NCBI GenBank assembly: GCA_030731745.1
Contig: JANQTJ010000039.1
Span: forward strand, 1-63,130
Direction of reading: 5' to 3'
Length of the DNA stretch: 63,130 bases
Origin: Flaviramulus sp.
GTDB taxonomy: Bacteria > Bacteroidota > Bacteroidia > Flavobacteriales > Flavobacteriaceae
Below the pieces are notes generated by a model. That model was not told where the DNA came from and made no database searches. It saw only the letters and a list, made by a program, of their open reading frames with translations. Numbering within the stretch: position 1 is the first letter of the stretch; each line of letters opens with the position of its first letter. Made by a program: the position numbers and the translations under genes. This document shows, in pieces, positions 26,738-37,240 of this stretch.

Positions 26738-29149
26738 TTATCTCAATTTTGGATAATCAGAAGGGTTTACTTCACTCATAACATCATAGATAGCTTCAAA
26801 TATATCTTCAGCAGATGGTTTAGAAAAGTAATCACCATCATTTCCGTATGCTGGTCTGTGAGCTTTTGCAGTTAATGTTTTCGGACTACTATCTAAGTAT
26901 TGATAAGCGTTTTGAATGTTTATTATTTGATCTAGAATATAGGCAGATGCCCCACCTGGCACATCTTCATCTATAATGATTACTCGATTTGTTTTTGCAA
27001 TACTTTTAACGATATCATGATTGATATCAAAAGGAATTAAAGACTGTGCATCAATAATTTCAATATCTATACCAATTGCTAAAAGCTCTTTACTAATTTG
27101 TTCTACAATTCTAAGTGTAGATCCATAAGATACTACCGTTATATCTGTACCTTCTTTTACAGTTTCAACAACGCCTATAGGTGTTTTAATATTATTTAAA
27201 TTATTTGGCATTTTTTCTTTTAATCTGTAGCCATTTAAACACTCTACAACAATACCTGGATCATCTCCTTGTAAAAGTGTATTATAAAAACCAGCTGCTT
27301 TAGTCATGTTTCTGGGTACTAATAAATGAACACCTCTAACTAAGTTTAATATACCTCCCATTTGAGATCCAGAATGCCAAATACCTTCTAGCCTGTGGCC
27401 TCTGGTTCTAATAATTAAAGGTGCTTTTTGTTTTCCTTTGGTCCTGTAATGGGTAGTAGCCAGATCGTCACTAATTATTTGTAAAGCATAAAGGATATAA
27501 TCTAAATACTGAATTTCCGCTATTGGTCTTAAACCACGTAATGCCATTCCAATACCTTGACCTATAATGGTGGCTTCACGAATACCAGTGTCAGCGACTC
27601 TTAGTTCTCCATACTTTTCTTGTAAACCTTCTAAACCTTGATTTACATCTCCAATATTGCCTGTATCCTCTCCAAAAACTAAAGCCTCAGGATGATTACT
27701 AAAAATAGCATCAAAATTATCACGTAAAATAATTCTTCCATCAACTAATTCCGCTTCATCATTAAAGGTAGGTTTAACTTCTTTAACAAGCAAATTTGAT
27801 CGTTCAGTTTCGCAATATAAATGCGAACTAAATTTGGGTTGAGCAGTTTCAAAAATTGTATTTATCCAATTGCTTAATTGGAACTTTTCATTAGAATCTT
27901 CTCCAATAGTATGTCTTAGTGCTTTTCTTGCATGTGATAAAAGATCTTTTCTAGTTACTTCTTGAATGGCTATTAAGCTTTCTTTTATTTTTTCAATAAA
28001 AACGCTATTAGCACTAACGTTTTCTAGTTGTTTAAGAATATATATTAGTTCTTGTTGCTCTTTTTTAATAGGTTTTAAAAACGTATTCCAAGCGTTATTT
28101 TTTGCATCCCTAACTTGACTTTTTGCAGTTCTTTCTATTTCTGTAAGTGCTTCATTTGTTGCGATACCACTTTCAATAATCCATTCACGCATTTTGGTGT
28201 TACAATCATGTTGTATTTCCCAATCCAAACGTTCTTGATTTTTGTAACGCTCATGAGAGCCAGATGTAGAATGTCCTTGAGGTTGAGTTAATTCTAATAC
28301 ATGAATTAAAACAGGCACGTGCTCTTCTCTTGCAATAGTGCTAGCTTCTTGATAAGTTTCAACAATATTGGCATAATCCCAACCTTTCACACGTAAAATC
28401 TCGTAGCCTTTATTGTCTTTATCTCGTTGAAAACCTTTAAGGATTTCAGAAATATTTTCTTTAGTTGTTTGATATTTTGCATGAACAGAAATACCATACT
28501 CATCATCCCAAACACTAATAATCATTGGTACTTGTAAAACACCTGCAGCATTAATAGTTTCAAAAAACAAACCTTCACTGGTACTGGCATTACCTATGGT
28601 ACCCCATGCTACTTCGTTTCCATTTACAGAAAAATTGGCTTTATTAATACCTTCAACTTCTCTGAAGATTTTTGAAGCTTGTGCTAGACCTAATAAACGA
28701 GGCATTTGCCCAGCAGTAGGAGAGATGTCTGCACTAGAATTGTATTGTTTGGTTAAATCTTTCCAACTACCATTATCATTTAGACTATGCGTAACAAAAT
28801 GCCCACCCATTTGGCGACCAGCAGACATTGGTTCATATTCAATATTAGTATTAGCATATAAACCAGCAAAAAACTGCTCTTTAGTTAACTCGCCAATAGC
28901 CATCATGAAAGTTTGATCTCTGTAATAACCAGACCTCCAATCACCTTTTAAAAAGGCTTTAGCCATAGCTAGTTGCGGAACTTCTTTTCCATCACCAAAA
29001 ATTCCAAACTTTGCTTTTCCAGTTAATACTTCTCTACGTCCCAATAAACTACATTCTCTACTTTCAACCGCTATTTTATAGTCAGTTAAAACTTCTGTTT
29101 TAAAGTCTTCGAATGATAATTTATTTTCCAAATTGGTAATAGATTGCAT
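26738..29149 (-). CDS. 2-oxoacid dehydrogenase E1, fused alpha and beta subunits
   Basis: An 803-residue thiamine-diphosphate enzyme with both E1 subunits in one chain. The alpha part (about 1-340) has the TPP-binding region (GNASTSEGLFFETINAAG ... VWDDEYGISV) and QPQGHSTSGSHERY. A helical linker follows (about 340-460), then the beta part (about 470-803) with FGEDTGNIGDVNQGL, ADTGIREATI, LRPIAEIQYLDY and a C-terminal VIIIDEDVPGG. It decarboxylates a 2-oxoacid, probably the branched-chain type judging from family layout, and passes the acyl group to a lipoyl E2. No E2 or E3 gene is nearby, so partners are encoded elsewhere. It has its own promoter and terminator. The enzyme family is certain; the preferred substrate is inferred. 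Confidence 0.9.
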   Translation of the reverse strand: MQSITNLENKLSFEDFKTEVLTDYKIAVESRECSLLGRREVLTGKAKFGIFGDGKEVPQLAMAKAFLKGDWRSGYYRDQTFMMAIGELTKEQFFAGLYANTNIEYEPMSAGRQMGGHFVTHSLNDNGSWKDLTKQYNSSADISPTAGQMPRLLGLAQASKIFREVEGINKANFSVNGNEVAWGTIGNASTSEGLFFETINAAGVLQVPMIISVWDDEYGISVHAKYQTTKENISEILKGFQRDKDNKGYEILRVKGWDYANIVETYQEASTIAREEHVPVLIHVLELTQPQGHSTSGSHERYKNQERLDWEIQHDCNTKMREWIIESGIATNEALTEIERTAKSQVRDAKNNAWNTFLKPIKKEQQELIYILKQLENVSANSVFIEKIKESLIAIQEVTRKDLLSHARKALRHTIGEDSNEKFQLSNWINTIFETAQPKFSSHLYCETERSNLLVKEVKPTFNDEAELVDGRIILRDNFDAIFSNHPEALVFGEDTGNIGDVNQGLEGLQEKYGELRVADTGIREATIIGQGIGMALRGLRPIAEIQYLDYILYALQIISDDLATTHYRTKGKQKAPLIIRTRGHRLEGIWHSGSQMGGILNLVRGVHLLVPRNMTKAAGFYNTLLQGDDPGIVVECLNGYRLKEKMPNNLNNIKTPIGVVETVKEGTDITVVSYGSTLRIVEQISKELLAIGIDIEIIDAQSLIPFDINHDIVKSIAKTNRVIIIDEDVPGGASAYILDQIINIQNAYQYLDSSPKTLTAKAHRPAYGNDGDYFSKPSAEDIFEAIYDVMSEVNPSDYPKLR

Positions 29150-29170
29150 TTAAGTATGCTTTAGCGCTTG

Positions 29171-29201
29171 CAAAAATAGCTAAAGTTTAGCTTATTTACA
29201 A
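29171..29201 (-). promoter_or_regulatory. promoter of the E1 dehydrogenase gene
   Basis: On the minus strand TTG (29201-29199), 20 bases, then TATTTTTG (29178-29171), about 20 bases ahead of the ATG at 29149. Confidence 0.6.
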
Positions 29202-29314
29202 TAAATCAATACTGTTATTTGATGGTGAATATTTAAAAAATTAAATAAATAAATGATTTTTTTGATTTATATTCAGTAAAATTAATCAAAACTGACAATT
29301 ATTCAAAATAAGCT

Positions 29315-32146
29315 TTAATACCATCGCCTTCTAAAAAGACCTAAAAGGGCTTGGGGATCAACAGTGAATTTGAATCTGATTTTTTGATCATAATTTGTTT
29401 GATCAATTTCCCAGCCTAAATTAGAATAAATAGGGAAGTAAATTTCAAAATAATCTGTAACTAAATCAATTCTAATACCAGAGTCATATACAAAGTTGGG
29501 AGAAAAAGATTTATTTTTTACTAAACCAACATCGCCATAAGCTAATATGTATTTCCAAAGTGTTGTGCTGGTATTAAAAGTTGTCATCCATTGATTTGCA
29601 AATGGGGTTTCAAGTTTAGATTTAAAACCACCTTCTGCATCAATGTATTGTTGACTAAATATCCCTGAAGCTTCAGAACGTCCCAAATACGAATAATCAA
29701 ATAAATAATCTGTAGGTCTGTCTAATGCAAAGCTAAAATAATTTGAGGTTGGATCTGTATTATTTTTTATAAAAGTACCAGCAAAGGCGCGTATATTTAA
29801 TTGTCTGTTACTTTCAAATAGGCGTCTATATTCGTAATTAAATGATAGCTTACTGAATTTTGCTCCAATTTGAAAATCAGTGTACCATTTATTAAAATTT
29901 ATCAAATTATCATTTGAATGTAAATAACGTGCGTTAAATACGCTATAATTTGGTTGATTTGAAGTTAAAATGTTATTGGCATCTTTATCTCTATTAATAT
30001 CAATATATCTGAAATTTAATGATTTACGTTTATTAGAACGAAAATCGTTATCCTCTCTAAAGTTAAAAGTTAATGAAGGTGTAATTTTTCTTACAAATAA
30101 ATTTTCAGCATAAGAAGAGTATCCTGCTGCAATACCATAATTTATAGAAAATAAATTATGGTTTTCCAAATAGTGTGTATTAGATACTGATGCTGAACCA
30201 GTTAATGATTTTGATTTAAAAGCATACCTAGGTTCAATCTTATAATTGAAAAGCCTTCTTAAAACCGTTTTATTATATACTCTAAAACCCAGTGTTAAAC
30301 CATCATAAATATTATTAAATTCCGCCGTAGGCATAAAAAACACTTGACTATAATTAGGGTCTTCAATATCTTTTAAAAGTCTAAATTGAAGTGGTTTATT
30401 GTTAAAAAAGTAACCTTTTAAAGATTTCCAATTATCTCTTAAATTAATTTCTGGAATAACGCCGTTGTAATTTAAAACCAGTTTGTTAGCGCTTATTCTT
30501 GGGATTGTTATAGTTTTTATTTCGTCAATATTTTCTATCCAAATCTTCGATACTAAACTATCGTTATTAAAACTATACAATGAAACAGGCATGCTGTTAT
30601 CGCGTTTATTTTTTATAGTTATGGTAATAGAATCTTCTGTTTTTTTAATTTTTTTAATCTTAAAATCTATCTTTTTTCTTGTTTTTAAATAATCTTCAAA
30701 AAACCAATCTATATTTTTATCAGTTTTAGACTTGATAAAATTCTCAAAATTTTCTGTAGAAGTTACTTTTAATTTGTTTTCATCAACAAACGACTCTAAG
30801 CTATTTTTAATAATATTACTATTAACAAAATCTTCTAAGTATTTAAATCCAATTCCAGCTTTATATTTGTTGGATATGTTGGCATTAAATTTCAACAATG
30901 AATCTTTATGCATTGTTAAAGGTTGGTCTCTGTTGGTTCTTGCCATAGACATGAAAGCCAAAATATACTTTTCATTAAACTTCATATCTGCTGCATGAAA
31001 TGAACGCACACCCCATAAATCGGCAAAAGCACCTAAAAATTTCATATTTGGATAAAATTCATCAACATAATTCATTAAAAAATATATTTGAATGCCATCT
31101 AGCAGCCATTGTTCTTTTCTAGGATTTATTAGTAATGTATTTTCTAAATAATTCTGTAGTGCAATTTTTAAGAGTTTTAATTCGTATTGAAAATGATTAG
31201 GATAAGGTTTTAAAAAGCTTGGTAATAAATTTAATCCGTAAAGCGGATTTTTATCATAATCTATTTTAGTTAGTAGAAGTTTTTTATGGGGATATTTCCC
31301 GAAATTTTCAAAAATGTAATTAATAACTTTTTCAGTTATTATAACTTTTTCAATAAGTTCTATATTTTCATCATCTATATTTGAAATTAAAGAAAAATCA
31401 TCTGTTTGTAACGTTTTGAAATCTGAAGTTTTACTTAAAAATAATTTAGTGCTTAATCTATCTTTTCCTTTTAACTTAACTACTTGTTTATTTGTTTCTT
31501 GTTTAGACTCGTCTATATCTAATTCTGAAGTTAAAGTATAACCTAATGGATACTCAATTTCTAGAGTAATATCCGATTTTGGAATAAATAAATCATCCAA
31601 ATTTTTATTACTATAATATTGCCACTCACCATTATAAATAGTTGGGGTTATATACCAATATTTTAAGTTTAGATCGCCTTCATCAGTAAAACCATAACTC
31701 GTAAATTTGGAATTAGGTATTTGAACAATGTACTCCAAATGAATGGTATAATAGGCATCAGGTTTTAAAGGTTTATTAAGTATAACTTTGGTAATATCTG
31801 TTTGATTTTTTAATTCATTAAAAATTAATTCTTGATTGTTTTGTTTAATAGAAGTAATTACAGAATAACCTCTATCAATACTTTTAGCTAAATGAAAATC
31901 GTTTATATATTCATCGGCTATTCTTATGGCAAGCGGTGTTTTTTTTAATGAAAAGCTATTTGCCCAATTACTTAAATAGATGGTGTCCAAAACATGTTGT
32001 GATGAGTTTTGGTATTTTATTGTTTGTGAAATTTTAATTTGCTTATTATCAATATCAAAAACAGCTTTTAAGTCTATGTTATTTTGACCAAAGCTTTTAA
32101 AAAATAATATAGCTAATAAGGAAAAACTTAAAAGTTTAGATTTCAA
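29315..32146 (-). CDS. M1-aminopeptidase-like protein without zinc motif, fused to an outer-membrane barrel
   Basis: A 943-residue exported protein (signal peptide ending SFG|Q). Residues about 25-500 follow the layout of gluzincin M1 peptidases: an N-terminal beta saddle, then a helical region with KEQWLLDGIQIYFLMNY in the place of the usual W(L)NEGxAxY segment. The preceding helix reads LKIALQNYLE, with no HExxH, so no zinc site or catalytic glutamate can be seen. A beta linker (about 500-590) leads to a C-terminal half (about 590-943) of alternating aromatic strands ending in RRRWY, typical of a 12-16-stranded outer-membrane barrel. It is probably a surface or periplasm-facing binding module on a barrel. 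It lies downstream of the uvrA/LOG pair but is separated by 105 bp. The function is unknown. Confidence 0.7.
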   Translation of the reverse strand: MKSKLLSFSLLAILFFKSFGQNNIDLKAVFDIDNKQIKISQTIKYQNSSQHVLDTIYLSNWANSFSLKKTPLAIRIADEYINDFHLAKSIDRGYSVITSIKQNNQELIFNELKNQTDITKVILNKPLKPDAYYTIHLEYIVQIPNSKFTSYGFTDEGDLNLKYWYITPTIYNGEWQYYSNKNLDDLFIPKSDITLEIEYPLGYTLTSELDIDESKQETNKQVVKLKGKDRLSTKLFLSKTSDFKTLQTDDFSLISNIDDENIELIEKVIITEKVINYIFENFGKYPHKKLLLTKIDYDKNPLYGLNLLPSFLKPYPNHFQYELKLLKIALQNYLENTLLINPRKEQWLLDGIQIYFLMNYVDEFYPNMKFLGAFADLWGVRSFHAADMKFNEKYILAFMSMARTNRDQPLTMHKDSLLKFNANISNKYKAGIGFKYLEDFVNSNIIKNSLESFVDENKLKVTSTENFENFIKSKTDKNIDWFFEDYLKTRKKIDFKIKKIKKTEDSITITIKNKRDNSMPVSLYSFNNDSLVSKIWIENIDEIKTITIPRISANKLVLNYNGVIPEINLRDNWKSLKGYFFNNKPLQFRLLKDIEDPNYSQVFFMPTAEFNNIYDGLTLGFRVYNKTVLRRLFNYKIEPRYAFKSKSLTGSASVSNTHYLENHNLFSINYGIAAGYSSYAENLFVRKITPSLTFNFREDNDFRSNKRKSLNFRYIDINRDKDANNILTSNQPNYSVFNARYLHSNDNLINFNKWYTDFQIGAKFSKLSFNYEYRRLFESNRQLNIRAFAGTFIKNNTDPTSNYFSFALDRPTDYLFDYSYLGRSEASGIFSQQYIDAEGGFKSKLETPFANQWMTTFNTSTTLWKYILAYGDVGLVKNKSFSPNFVYDSGIRIDLVTDYFEIYFPIYSNLGWEIDQTNYDQKIRFKFTVDPQALLGLFRRRWY

Positions 32147-32251
32147 TTTATAATTTGAACATTAAATGGTTAATTTTTCATGAAAGACAGTGCAATATAA
32201 TAAATAGTAAATCAAATATTTATAGCTAAATAAGTAATCTATTATGATTTG

Positions 32252-32941
32252 CTAAAAATTAGGACTTAATCCAGATTCTTTATAGAAAGCATCAAGTATT
32301 TGGATAACTTCATCTTCAGTATCTACTAAGTGAATAAGATCTAAATCCTTTGAACTAATATTTGAAAAAGAATCTAAAAGTGTAGTTTTTATCCAAGTCA
32401 TCATACCTTCCCAAAAGTCTGTTCCTACTAATATAATAGGGAACTTTCCAATTTTATGAGTTTGTATGAGTGTTATGGCTTCGAAAAGTTCATCAAGGGT
32501 TCCAAAGCCACCTGGCATAACAACAAACCCCTGTGAGTACTTAACAAACATGACTTTTCTAACAAAAAAGTAGTCGAAATCTAAACTTTTATCATAATCA
32601 ATATAAGGATTGTCATGTTGCTCGAAAGGTAATTCTATATTTAAGCCTACAGATGTTCCGCCACCTAAATGAGCGCCTTTATTTCCAGCTTCCATAATAC
32701 CTGGACCACCACCGGTTATAACGCCATATCCAGCTTCAACTATTTTTTTTGCAATAGCTTCAGCCAATTTGTAATATTTATGTTCTGGTTTTGTTCGAGC
32801 GGACCCAAAAATAGAAACACAAGGTCCTATTTTACTCATTTTTTCAAAACCATTAACAAATTCGCCCATGATTTTAAAAATGGCCCAGGAATCATTAGTC
32901 TTTATCTCGTTCCAGCTTTTATGATGTTTTTCTTTTCTCAT
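32252..32941 (-). CDS. LOG-family nucleotide phosphoribohydrolase (TIGR00730)
   Basis: A 229-residue Rossmann-fold protein starting at the ATG at 32941; an in-frame TTG six bases upstream is less likely. It has VSIFGSAR, the GGGPGIMEAGNKGA nucleotide loop, and the family signature PGGFGTLDE (143-151) whose glutamate is catalytic. LOG proteins split nucleoside 5'-monophosphates (cytokinin riboside phosphates in plants, AMP and related nucleotides in bacteria) into base and ribose phosphate. It begins 14 bp after the stop of uvrA and so is probably co-transcribed with it; this could link nucleotide salvage with repair, but that is speculation. Confidence 0.9.
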   Translation of the reverse strand: MRKEKHHKSWNEIKTNDSWAIFKIMGEFVNGFEKMSKIGPCVSIFGSARTKPEHKYYKLAEAIAKKIVEAGYGVITGGGPGIMEAGNKGAHLGGGTSVGLNIELPFEQHDNPYIDYDKSLDFDYFFVRKVMFVKYSQGFVVMPGGFGTLDELFEAITLIQTHKIGKFPIILVGTDFWEGMMTWIKTTLLDSFSNISSKDLDLIHLVDTEDEVIQILDAFYKESGLSPNF

Positions 32942-32955
32942 AGTCAATATTTTTA

Positions 32956-35787
32956 CTAATTTAATTCTTTTTTAAGGAATTTAGCAGTGTAACTTTTTTT
33001 GTGTTTTGCAATCTCTTCTGGAGTACCTTCAACTATTACTTGTCCGCCACCTTTTCCACCCTCATACCCAATATCAATAATATGATCAACGGTTTTAATA
33101 ACATCTAAATTGTGTTCAATAATTAATACCGTATTTCCTTTGTTAGCTAATTTGTTTAAAACAATCATTAAAACACGAATATCTTCAAAATGTAATCCAG
33201 TAGTGGGCTCATCTAAAATATAAAAAGTGTTACCGGTATCTCTTTTTGAAAGTTCAGTTGCTAGTTTTATACGTTGTGCTTCTCCACCAGAAAGTGTTGT
33301 ACTTTGTTGGCCTAACGTTATATATCCTAAACCTACATCTTTAATTGTTTTTAATTTATTATGAATTTTAGGAATATTTTCGAAGAAAGGAACCGCGTCA
33401 TCAATTGTCATATTTAAAACATCACTTATACTTTTTCCTTTGTAACGAATTTCTAGAGTTTCACGGTTAAAACGTTTGCCTTGACAGGTTTCACATTCCA
33501 CATAAACATCGGGAAGAAAATTCATTTCTATTAGCCTTAAACCTCCACCTTGACAGGTTTCACAACGCCCACCTTTTACATTAAAACTAAATCGTCCTGC
33601 CTTATAACCCCTAATCATGGCTTCTGGTATTTTAGCAAATAAACTTCTTATTTCATCAAAAGTTTTGGTATAAGTTGCAGGGTTACTTCGTGGAGTTCTA
33701 CCAATTGGTGATTGATTTATATCTATTACTTTATCAATATACTCTAAACCTGAAATGCTTTTGTAAGACATTGGTTTTTTTACACCATTGAAGTAATAGG
33801 CATTTAAGATAGGGTATAAGGTTTCATTAATAAGCGTTGATTTTCCGCTACCAGATACGCCAGTTATACCTATCATTTTACCAAGAGGGAATTTTACTGA
33901 AACATTTTTTAAATTATTACCAGTACAGCCTTTAAGTTCTAAAAAATGACCGTTACCTTCACGACGCTTTTTGGGTACTTCTATTTCCTTTTTTCCGTTA
34001 AGGTAGTCGGCAGTTAATGTGTTATGAGTTTTAAGCTCTTCTGGGGTGCCTATACTTATAATTTCACCACCATGTTTTCCGGCTTTTGGTCCAATATCAA
34101 TAACATAATCTGCGCGTTCAATCATGTCTTTATCATGTTCTACTACAATGACAGAATTACCAATATCTCGAAGTGAAACTAGGGAGTTTATAAGTTTTTC
34201 ATTATCGCGCTGATGTAAACCAATACTAGGTTCGTCTAAAATATAAAGCACACCAACTAATTGGGAGCCTATTTGTGTTGCTAAACGAATTCGTTGTGCT
34301 TCACCACCAGATAAGGATTTAGAACTTCGGTTTAATGACAAATAATCTAAACCAACATCGAGTAAAAATTGCAGTCTTGATTTTATTTCTTTTAAAACTT
34401 CTTCTGCAATTTTAATTTGTTTTTCTGAAAGATGGTTTTCTAAATCTTTAAACCATTTTAATAATTCAACAACATCTGTATTTGCAAGTTCTGCTATATT
34501 TTTATTATTTATTTTGAAATAAAGAGATTCTTTTCTTAATCTAGAGCCTTCACAAACGGGACATTCAATCTTATCCATGTAGTCTTTAGCCCAACGCTTT
34601 AGAGAGGTAGTCTCAGCGGTATTGTATTGGTTTTCAATAAAATTAGCAACACCTTCAAAATCTATTTTATAATCCCTAGTTACGCCTAAAGTTTTACTTT
34701 CAACTGAAAATTTTTCATTGCCACCATACAAAATCACCTGTTTTGCTTGTTCAGGAATATCTTTATAAGCATCAGTTAATTTGAAATTGAAGCGTTGTGC
34801 TATAGTTTCAAATTGTTTGAAAATCCAACTATTTTTTTCAGGTCCATGAGGTGCGATTGCACCAGCTTTTATTGAAACGGAATCATCTGGAATAATTTTT
34901 TTCTCATTTACTTGGTATAAACTACCAATGCCGTTACAGTTACTACAAGCACCTTTTGGAGAGTTGAATGAAAAATTATTAGGCTCTGGATTTGGATAAG
35001 AAATACCCGAACTAGGACACATTAAACTTCTACTAAAATATCTTATTTCTTTGCTGTCTTGATCTATTACCAAAAGTACATCTTCGCCATGATACATGGC
35101 TGTATTGATGGTTTCTGTTAGGCGTTTATCATTATCAACCGAATCATCAATTTTAAGTCTATCAATTACAATTTCTATATCATGAGTTTTGTAACGATCT
35201 AGCTTCATGCCTTTTGTAATATCTACAATCTCACCATCAGTTCTTACTTTTATAAAACCTTGTTTTGCAATTTGCTCAAATAATTCTCTGTAATGTCCCT
35301 TACGAGAACGAACAACTGGTGCTAAAACGTTAATACGTTTGTCTTTAAAATCAGTAGTAATAAGCTCTTTAATTTGCTCATCACTATAGCTAATCATTTT
35401 TTCTCCAGTATTAAAACTATAAGCATCACTGGCACGCGCAAAAAGCAAACGTAAAAAATCGTAGATTTCTGTAATGGTACCTACTGTTGAACGAGGCGAT
35501 TTACTGGTTGTTTTTTGCTCAATGGCAATTACCGGAGATAAGCCATCAATTTTATCCACATCGGGTCGTTCCAAACCACCTAAAAATTGACGCGCATATG
35601 CTGAAAATGTTTCAATATAACGACGTTGTCCTTCAGCATAAATAGTATCAAATGCCAATGACGATTTCCCGCTACCAGATAACCCTGTAATAACCACAAG
35701 TTTTTCACGAGGAATTGATACATCAATGTTTTTAAGATTGTGAACACGCGCACCTTTTACTTCAATAAAATCATCAAATTGGCTCAT
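32956..35787 (-). CDS. uvrA: excinuclease ABC subunit A
   Basis: A 943-residue UvrA of normal length. The start is [14 protein letters not shown] at the ATG at 35787. An upstream ATG at 35880 is rejected because a -7 promoter element lies between the two. Two ABC modules are seen: the first Walker A is GLSGSGKSS (35-43), the second GVSGSGKST, and both have LSGGEAQRI signatures. Zinc-binding cysteines occur as CSNCNG and in the pair CETCQGGG and CETCQGKRF. UvrA dimers scan DNA for bulky damage and load UvrB at the start of nucleotide excision repair. The LOG gene follows in the same transcript. Confidence 0.98.
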   Translation of the reverse strand: MSQFDDFIEVKGARVHNLKNIDVSIPREKLVVITGLSGSGKSSLAFDTIYAEGQRRYIETFSAYARQFLGGLERPDVDKIDGLSPVIAIEQKTTSKSPRSTVGTITEIYDFLRLLFARASDAYSFNTGEKMISYSDEQIKELITTDFKDKRINVLAPVVRSRKGHYRELFEQIAKQGFIKVRTDGEIVDITKGMKLDRYKTHDIEIVIDRLKIDDSVDNDKRLTETINTAMYHGEDVLLVIDQDSKEIRYFSRSLMCPSSGISYPNPEPNNFSFNSPKGACSNCNGIGSLYQVNEKKIIPDDSVSIKAGAIAPHGPEKNSWIFKQFETIAQRFNFKLTDAYKDIPEQAKQVILYGGNEKFSVESKTLGVTRDYKIDFEGVANFIENQYNTAETTSLKRWAKDYMDKIECPVCEGSRLRKESLYFKINNKNIAELANTDVVELLKWFKDLENHLSEKQIKIAEEVLKEIKSRLQFLLDVGLDYLSLNRSSKSLSGGEAQRIRLATQIGSQLVGVLYILDEPSIGLHQRDNEKLINSLVSLRDIGNSVIVVEHDKDMIERADYVIDIGPKAGKHGGEIISIGTPEELKTHNTLTADYLNGKKEIEVPKKRREGNGHFLELKGCTGNNLKNVSVKFPLGKMIGITGVSGSGKSTLINETLYPILNAYYFNGVKKPMSYKSISGLEYIDKVIDINQSPIGRTPRSNPATYTKTFDEIRSLFAKIPEAMIRGYKAGRFSFNVKGGRCETCQGGGLRLIEMNFLPDVYVECETCQGKRFNRETLEIRYKGKSISDVLNMTIDDAVPFFENIPKIHNKLKTIKDVGLGYITLGQQSTTLSGGEAQRIKLATELSKRDTGNTFYILDEPTTGLHFEDIRVLMIVLNKLANKGNTVLIIEHNLDVIKTVDHIIDIGYEGGKGGGQVIVEGTPEEIAKHKKSYTAKFLKKELN

Positions 35788-35802
35788 AAAATTGCAAAAG
35801 TG

Positions 35803-35810
35803 CAAAGGTA
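35803..35810 (-). promoter_or_regulatory. -7 element of the uvrA promoter
   Basis: TACCTTTG on the minus strand, 16 bases ahead of the uvrA ATG at 35787. No clean -33 TTG is seen at the expected distance. Its position fixes the short UvrA start as the likely one. I see no LexA-like palindrome beside it. Confidence 0.5.
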
Positions 35811-35922
35811 CAATTTTAGATGTTAAAGTCGTGTGAAGATTTCTTTTAGATTTATTATTATTGCATGAGAAATCAATCATTTTAGAATTAATAAAACGAA
35901 TAAAAAAGAAAAATAAATTTTT

Positions 35923-36447
35923 ATGAAATTACTAGGAATTGGCTCAAGAATAAACCATGCAGAATATGGGAAAGGTGTTGTAACTAATTTAACCTCAAAA
36001 CATTATTGGGTGACTTTTATTGAAAATGGTTTAGAAACTATTGATTTAGATAGCAATTTTGAAATTATTGAGGCTGCCGATAGCGATGTTGATAGTGTTA
36101 GTTTTTTTGATATTGAAAGTAGTTTAGCTAGCATTTTAAAAAAATGGAGTGATGTAAGTGAAGTTGTTCCTATTGCTGATAAGTATAAAGGAGGTAAATT
36201 AATTTTAGAGCCTGCCGATACAAGTATGAAATCTTATGAATTACCTATTGATACATTTTTTCACAAAATAACCATGGTTAGAGATAGATTACGTGTTATG
36301 GAACAACGCGTAAATTCTAGTGATTTAGATGAACAGAGTAAAATTGATTTACAACAGTATATTACAAGAATTTATGGTAGTTTAACTAGTTTTAATATCC
36401 TTTTTAAATCTGATAGCCATCGTTTTGTGGGACATAAGAGTAAATAA
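35923..36447 (+). CDS. Tudor-like-domain protein of unknown function
   Basis: A 174-residue soluble protein. Residues 1-50 (GIGSRINHAEYGKGVVTNL ... YWVTFIENGLETIDL) look like the small SH3/Tudor-like barrel at the C-terminus of UvrD/PcrA helicases, where GxxVxHxxFGxGxV is the signature. The rest is mostly helical and acidic with SVSFFDIESSLASILKKW and a coiled C-terminal region. No catalytic motif, signal peptide or membrane segment is present. It is divergent from uvrA (135 bp apart). A nucleic acid- or polymerase-binding role is a guess from the N-terminal fold and location only. Confidence 0.7.
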   Translation: MKLLGIGSRINHAEYGKGVVTNLTSKHYWVTFIENGLETIDLDSNFEIIEAADSDVDSVSFFDIESSLASILKKWSDVSEVVPIADKYKGGKLILEPADTSMKSYELPIDTFFHKITMVRDRLRVMEQRVNSSDLDEQSKIDLQQYITRIYGSLTSFNILFKSDSHRFVGHKSK

Positions 36448-36448
36448 G

Positions 36449-37171
36449 TTATTTGCTTGTTTTAATAGCATCAATTTCTAAACCTAAAACCAAAAGTTTG
36501 TGTAATGTTGGTAACTTTGCTTCAGTTTCTGTAGTTGTCCAATGGTTCCAAGAAGCTTCTAATCCATCAATAGGCAAAATGGAAGTCCACATTTTAAAAG
36601 CCTTTGGTGAGCCATCCTCATTAAGTAACCATAAGTAAGAATCTCCTGGGGTTGAACCGCCACTGGTATAGGTTACTAATAAAGCTTCTTTATTATTTTC
36701 CGTTTTAACCAACCTGCGCTCTACACCAGTATCAAATACTTTATAAGGTGCAATAAGCCAAAAAGAGTCGTTATTAAAATATTCGCGGGCTTGTTTTATT
36801 AAACCGTCAGCAAGTTCACTTTCGTTGATAAAACTATGGATATATACTTTGCTTTTAGAATTATCGTTTAAATTTAAAGATACTTTATAATCTTTCCAGT
36901 AAACATCACATATATTCTTTTTTTTATCCCAGTTATAATGATGTCTTTTTTTGAAAGTCCATTCAATATAATTCGTGTTTTTATAGGCTTCAAAATCAAG
37001 TGCATCAAGCATTTTATTAGCTAAAGCATCCGCTTTTTCACCTTGCACACCGAGTGGTAAGGCTTCGTTATATTTAAAGTATAAAAATCCAAAAAACAAT
37101 AAACTTGGTAACGTTAAAAATACCAGTATACCAGTTACTATTTTTAGTATTTTTTTTATTTTTTTTGACAT
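36449..37171 (-). CDS. single-pass membrane protein of unknown function
   Basis: A 240-residue protein with a basic N-terminus (MSKKIKKILKI) and one hydrophobic segment at about 10-32, too strong and without a clear cleavage site, so most likely an uncleaved anchor with a periplasmic domain. The soluble part (about 45-240) is rich in Trp and Tyr (YIEWTFKKRHHYNW, SFWLIAPYKVFD, YTSGGSTPGDSYLWLL, ASWNHWTTTETEAKLPT), suggesting a beta-rich fold. I recognise no family name. It is convergent with the Tudor-like gene (one base between stops) and lies 69 bp downstream of ggt on the same strand, so it may belong to that operon. Confidence 0.65.
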   Translation of the reverse strand: MSKKIKKILKIVTGILVFLTLPSLLFFGFLYFKYNEALPLGVQGEKADALANKMLDALDFEAYKNTNYIEWTFKKRHHYNWDKKKNICDVYWKDYKVSLNLNDNSKSKVYIHSFINESELADGLIKQAREYFNNDSFWLIAPYKVFDTGVERRLVKTENNKEALLVTYTSGGSTPGDSYLWLLNEDGSPKAFKMWTSILPIDGLEASWNHWTTTETEAKLPTLHKLLVLGLEIDAIKTSK

Positions 37172-37240
37172 AAAATCTTCTGTTTAGTTTATAACTAAAA
37201 TCTAAAGTATTAAATACTATTGAGTTGCAAAAAAAAACTT

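Noticed and set aside
35788-35880. 31-residue N-terminal extension of UvrA
   Set aside because: The extension crosses a TACCTTTG promoter element, has no UvrA-like sequence, and the normal UvrA start lies at 35787.
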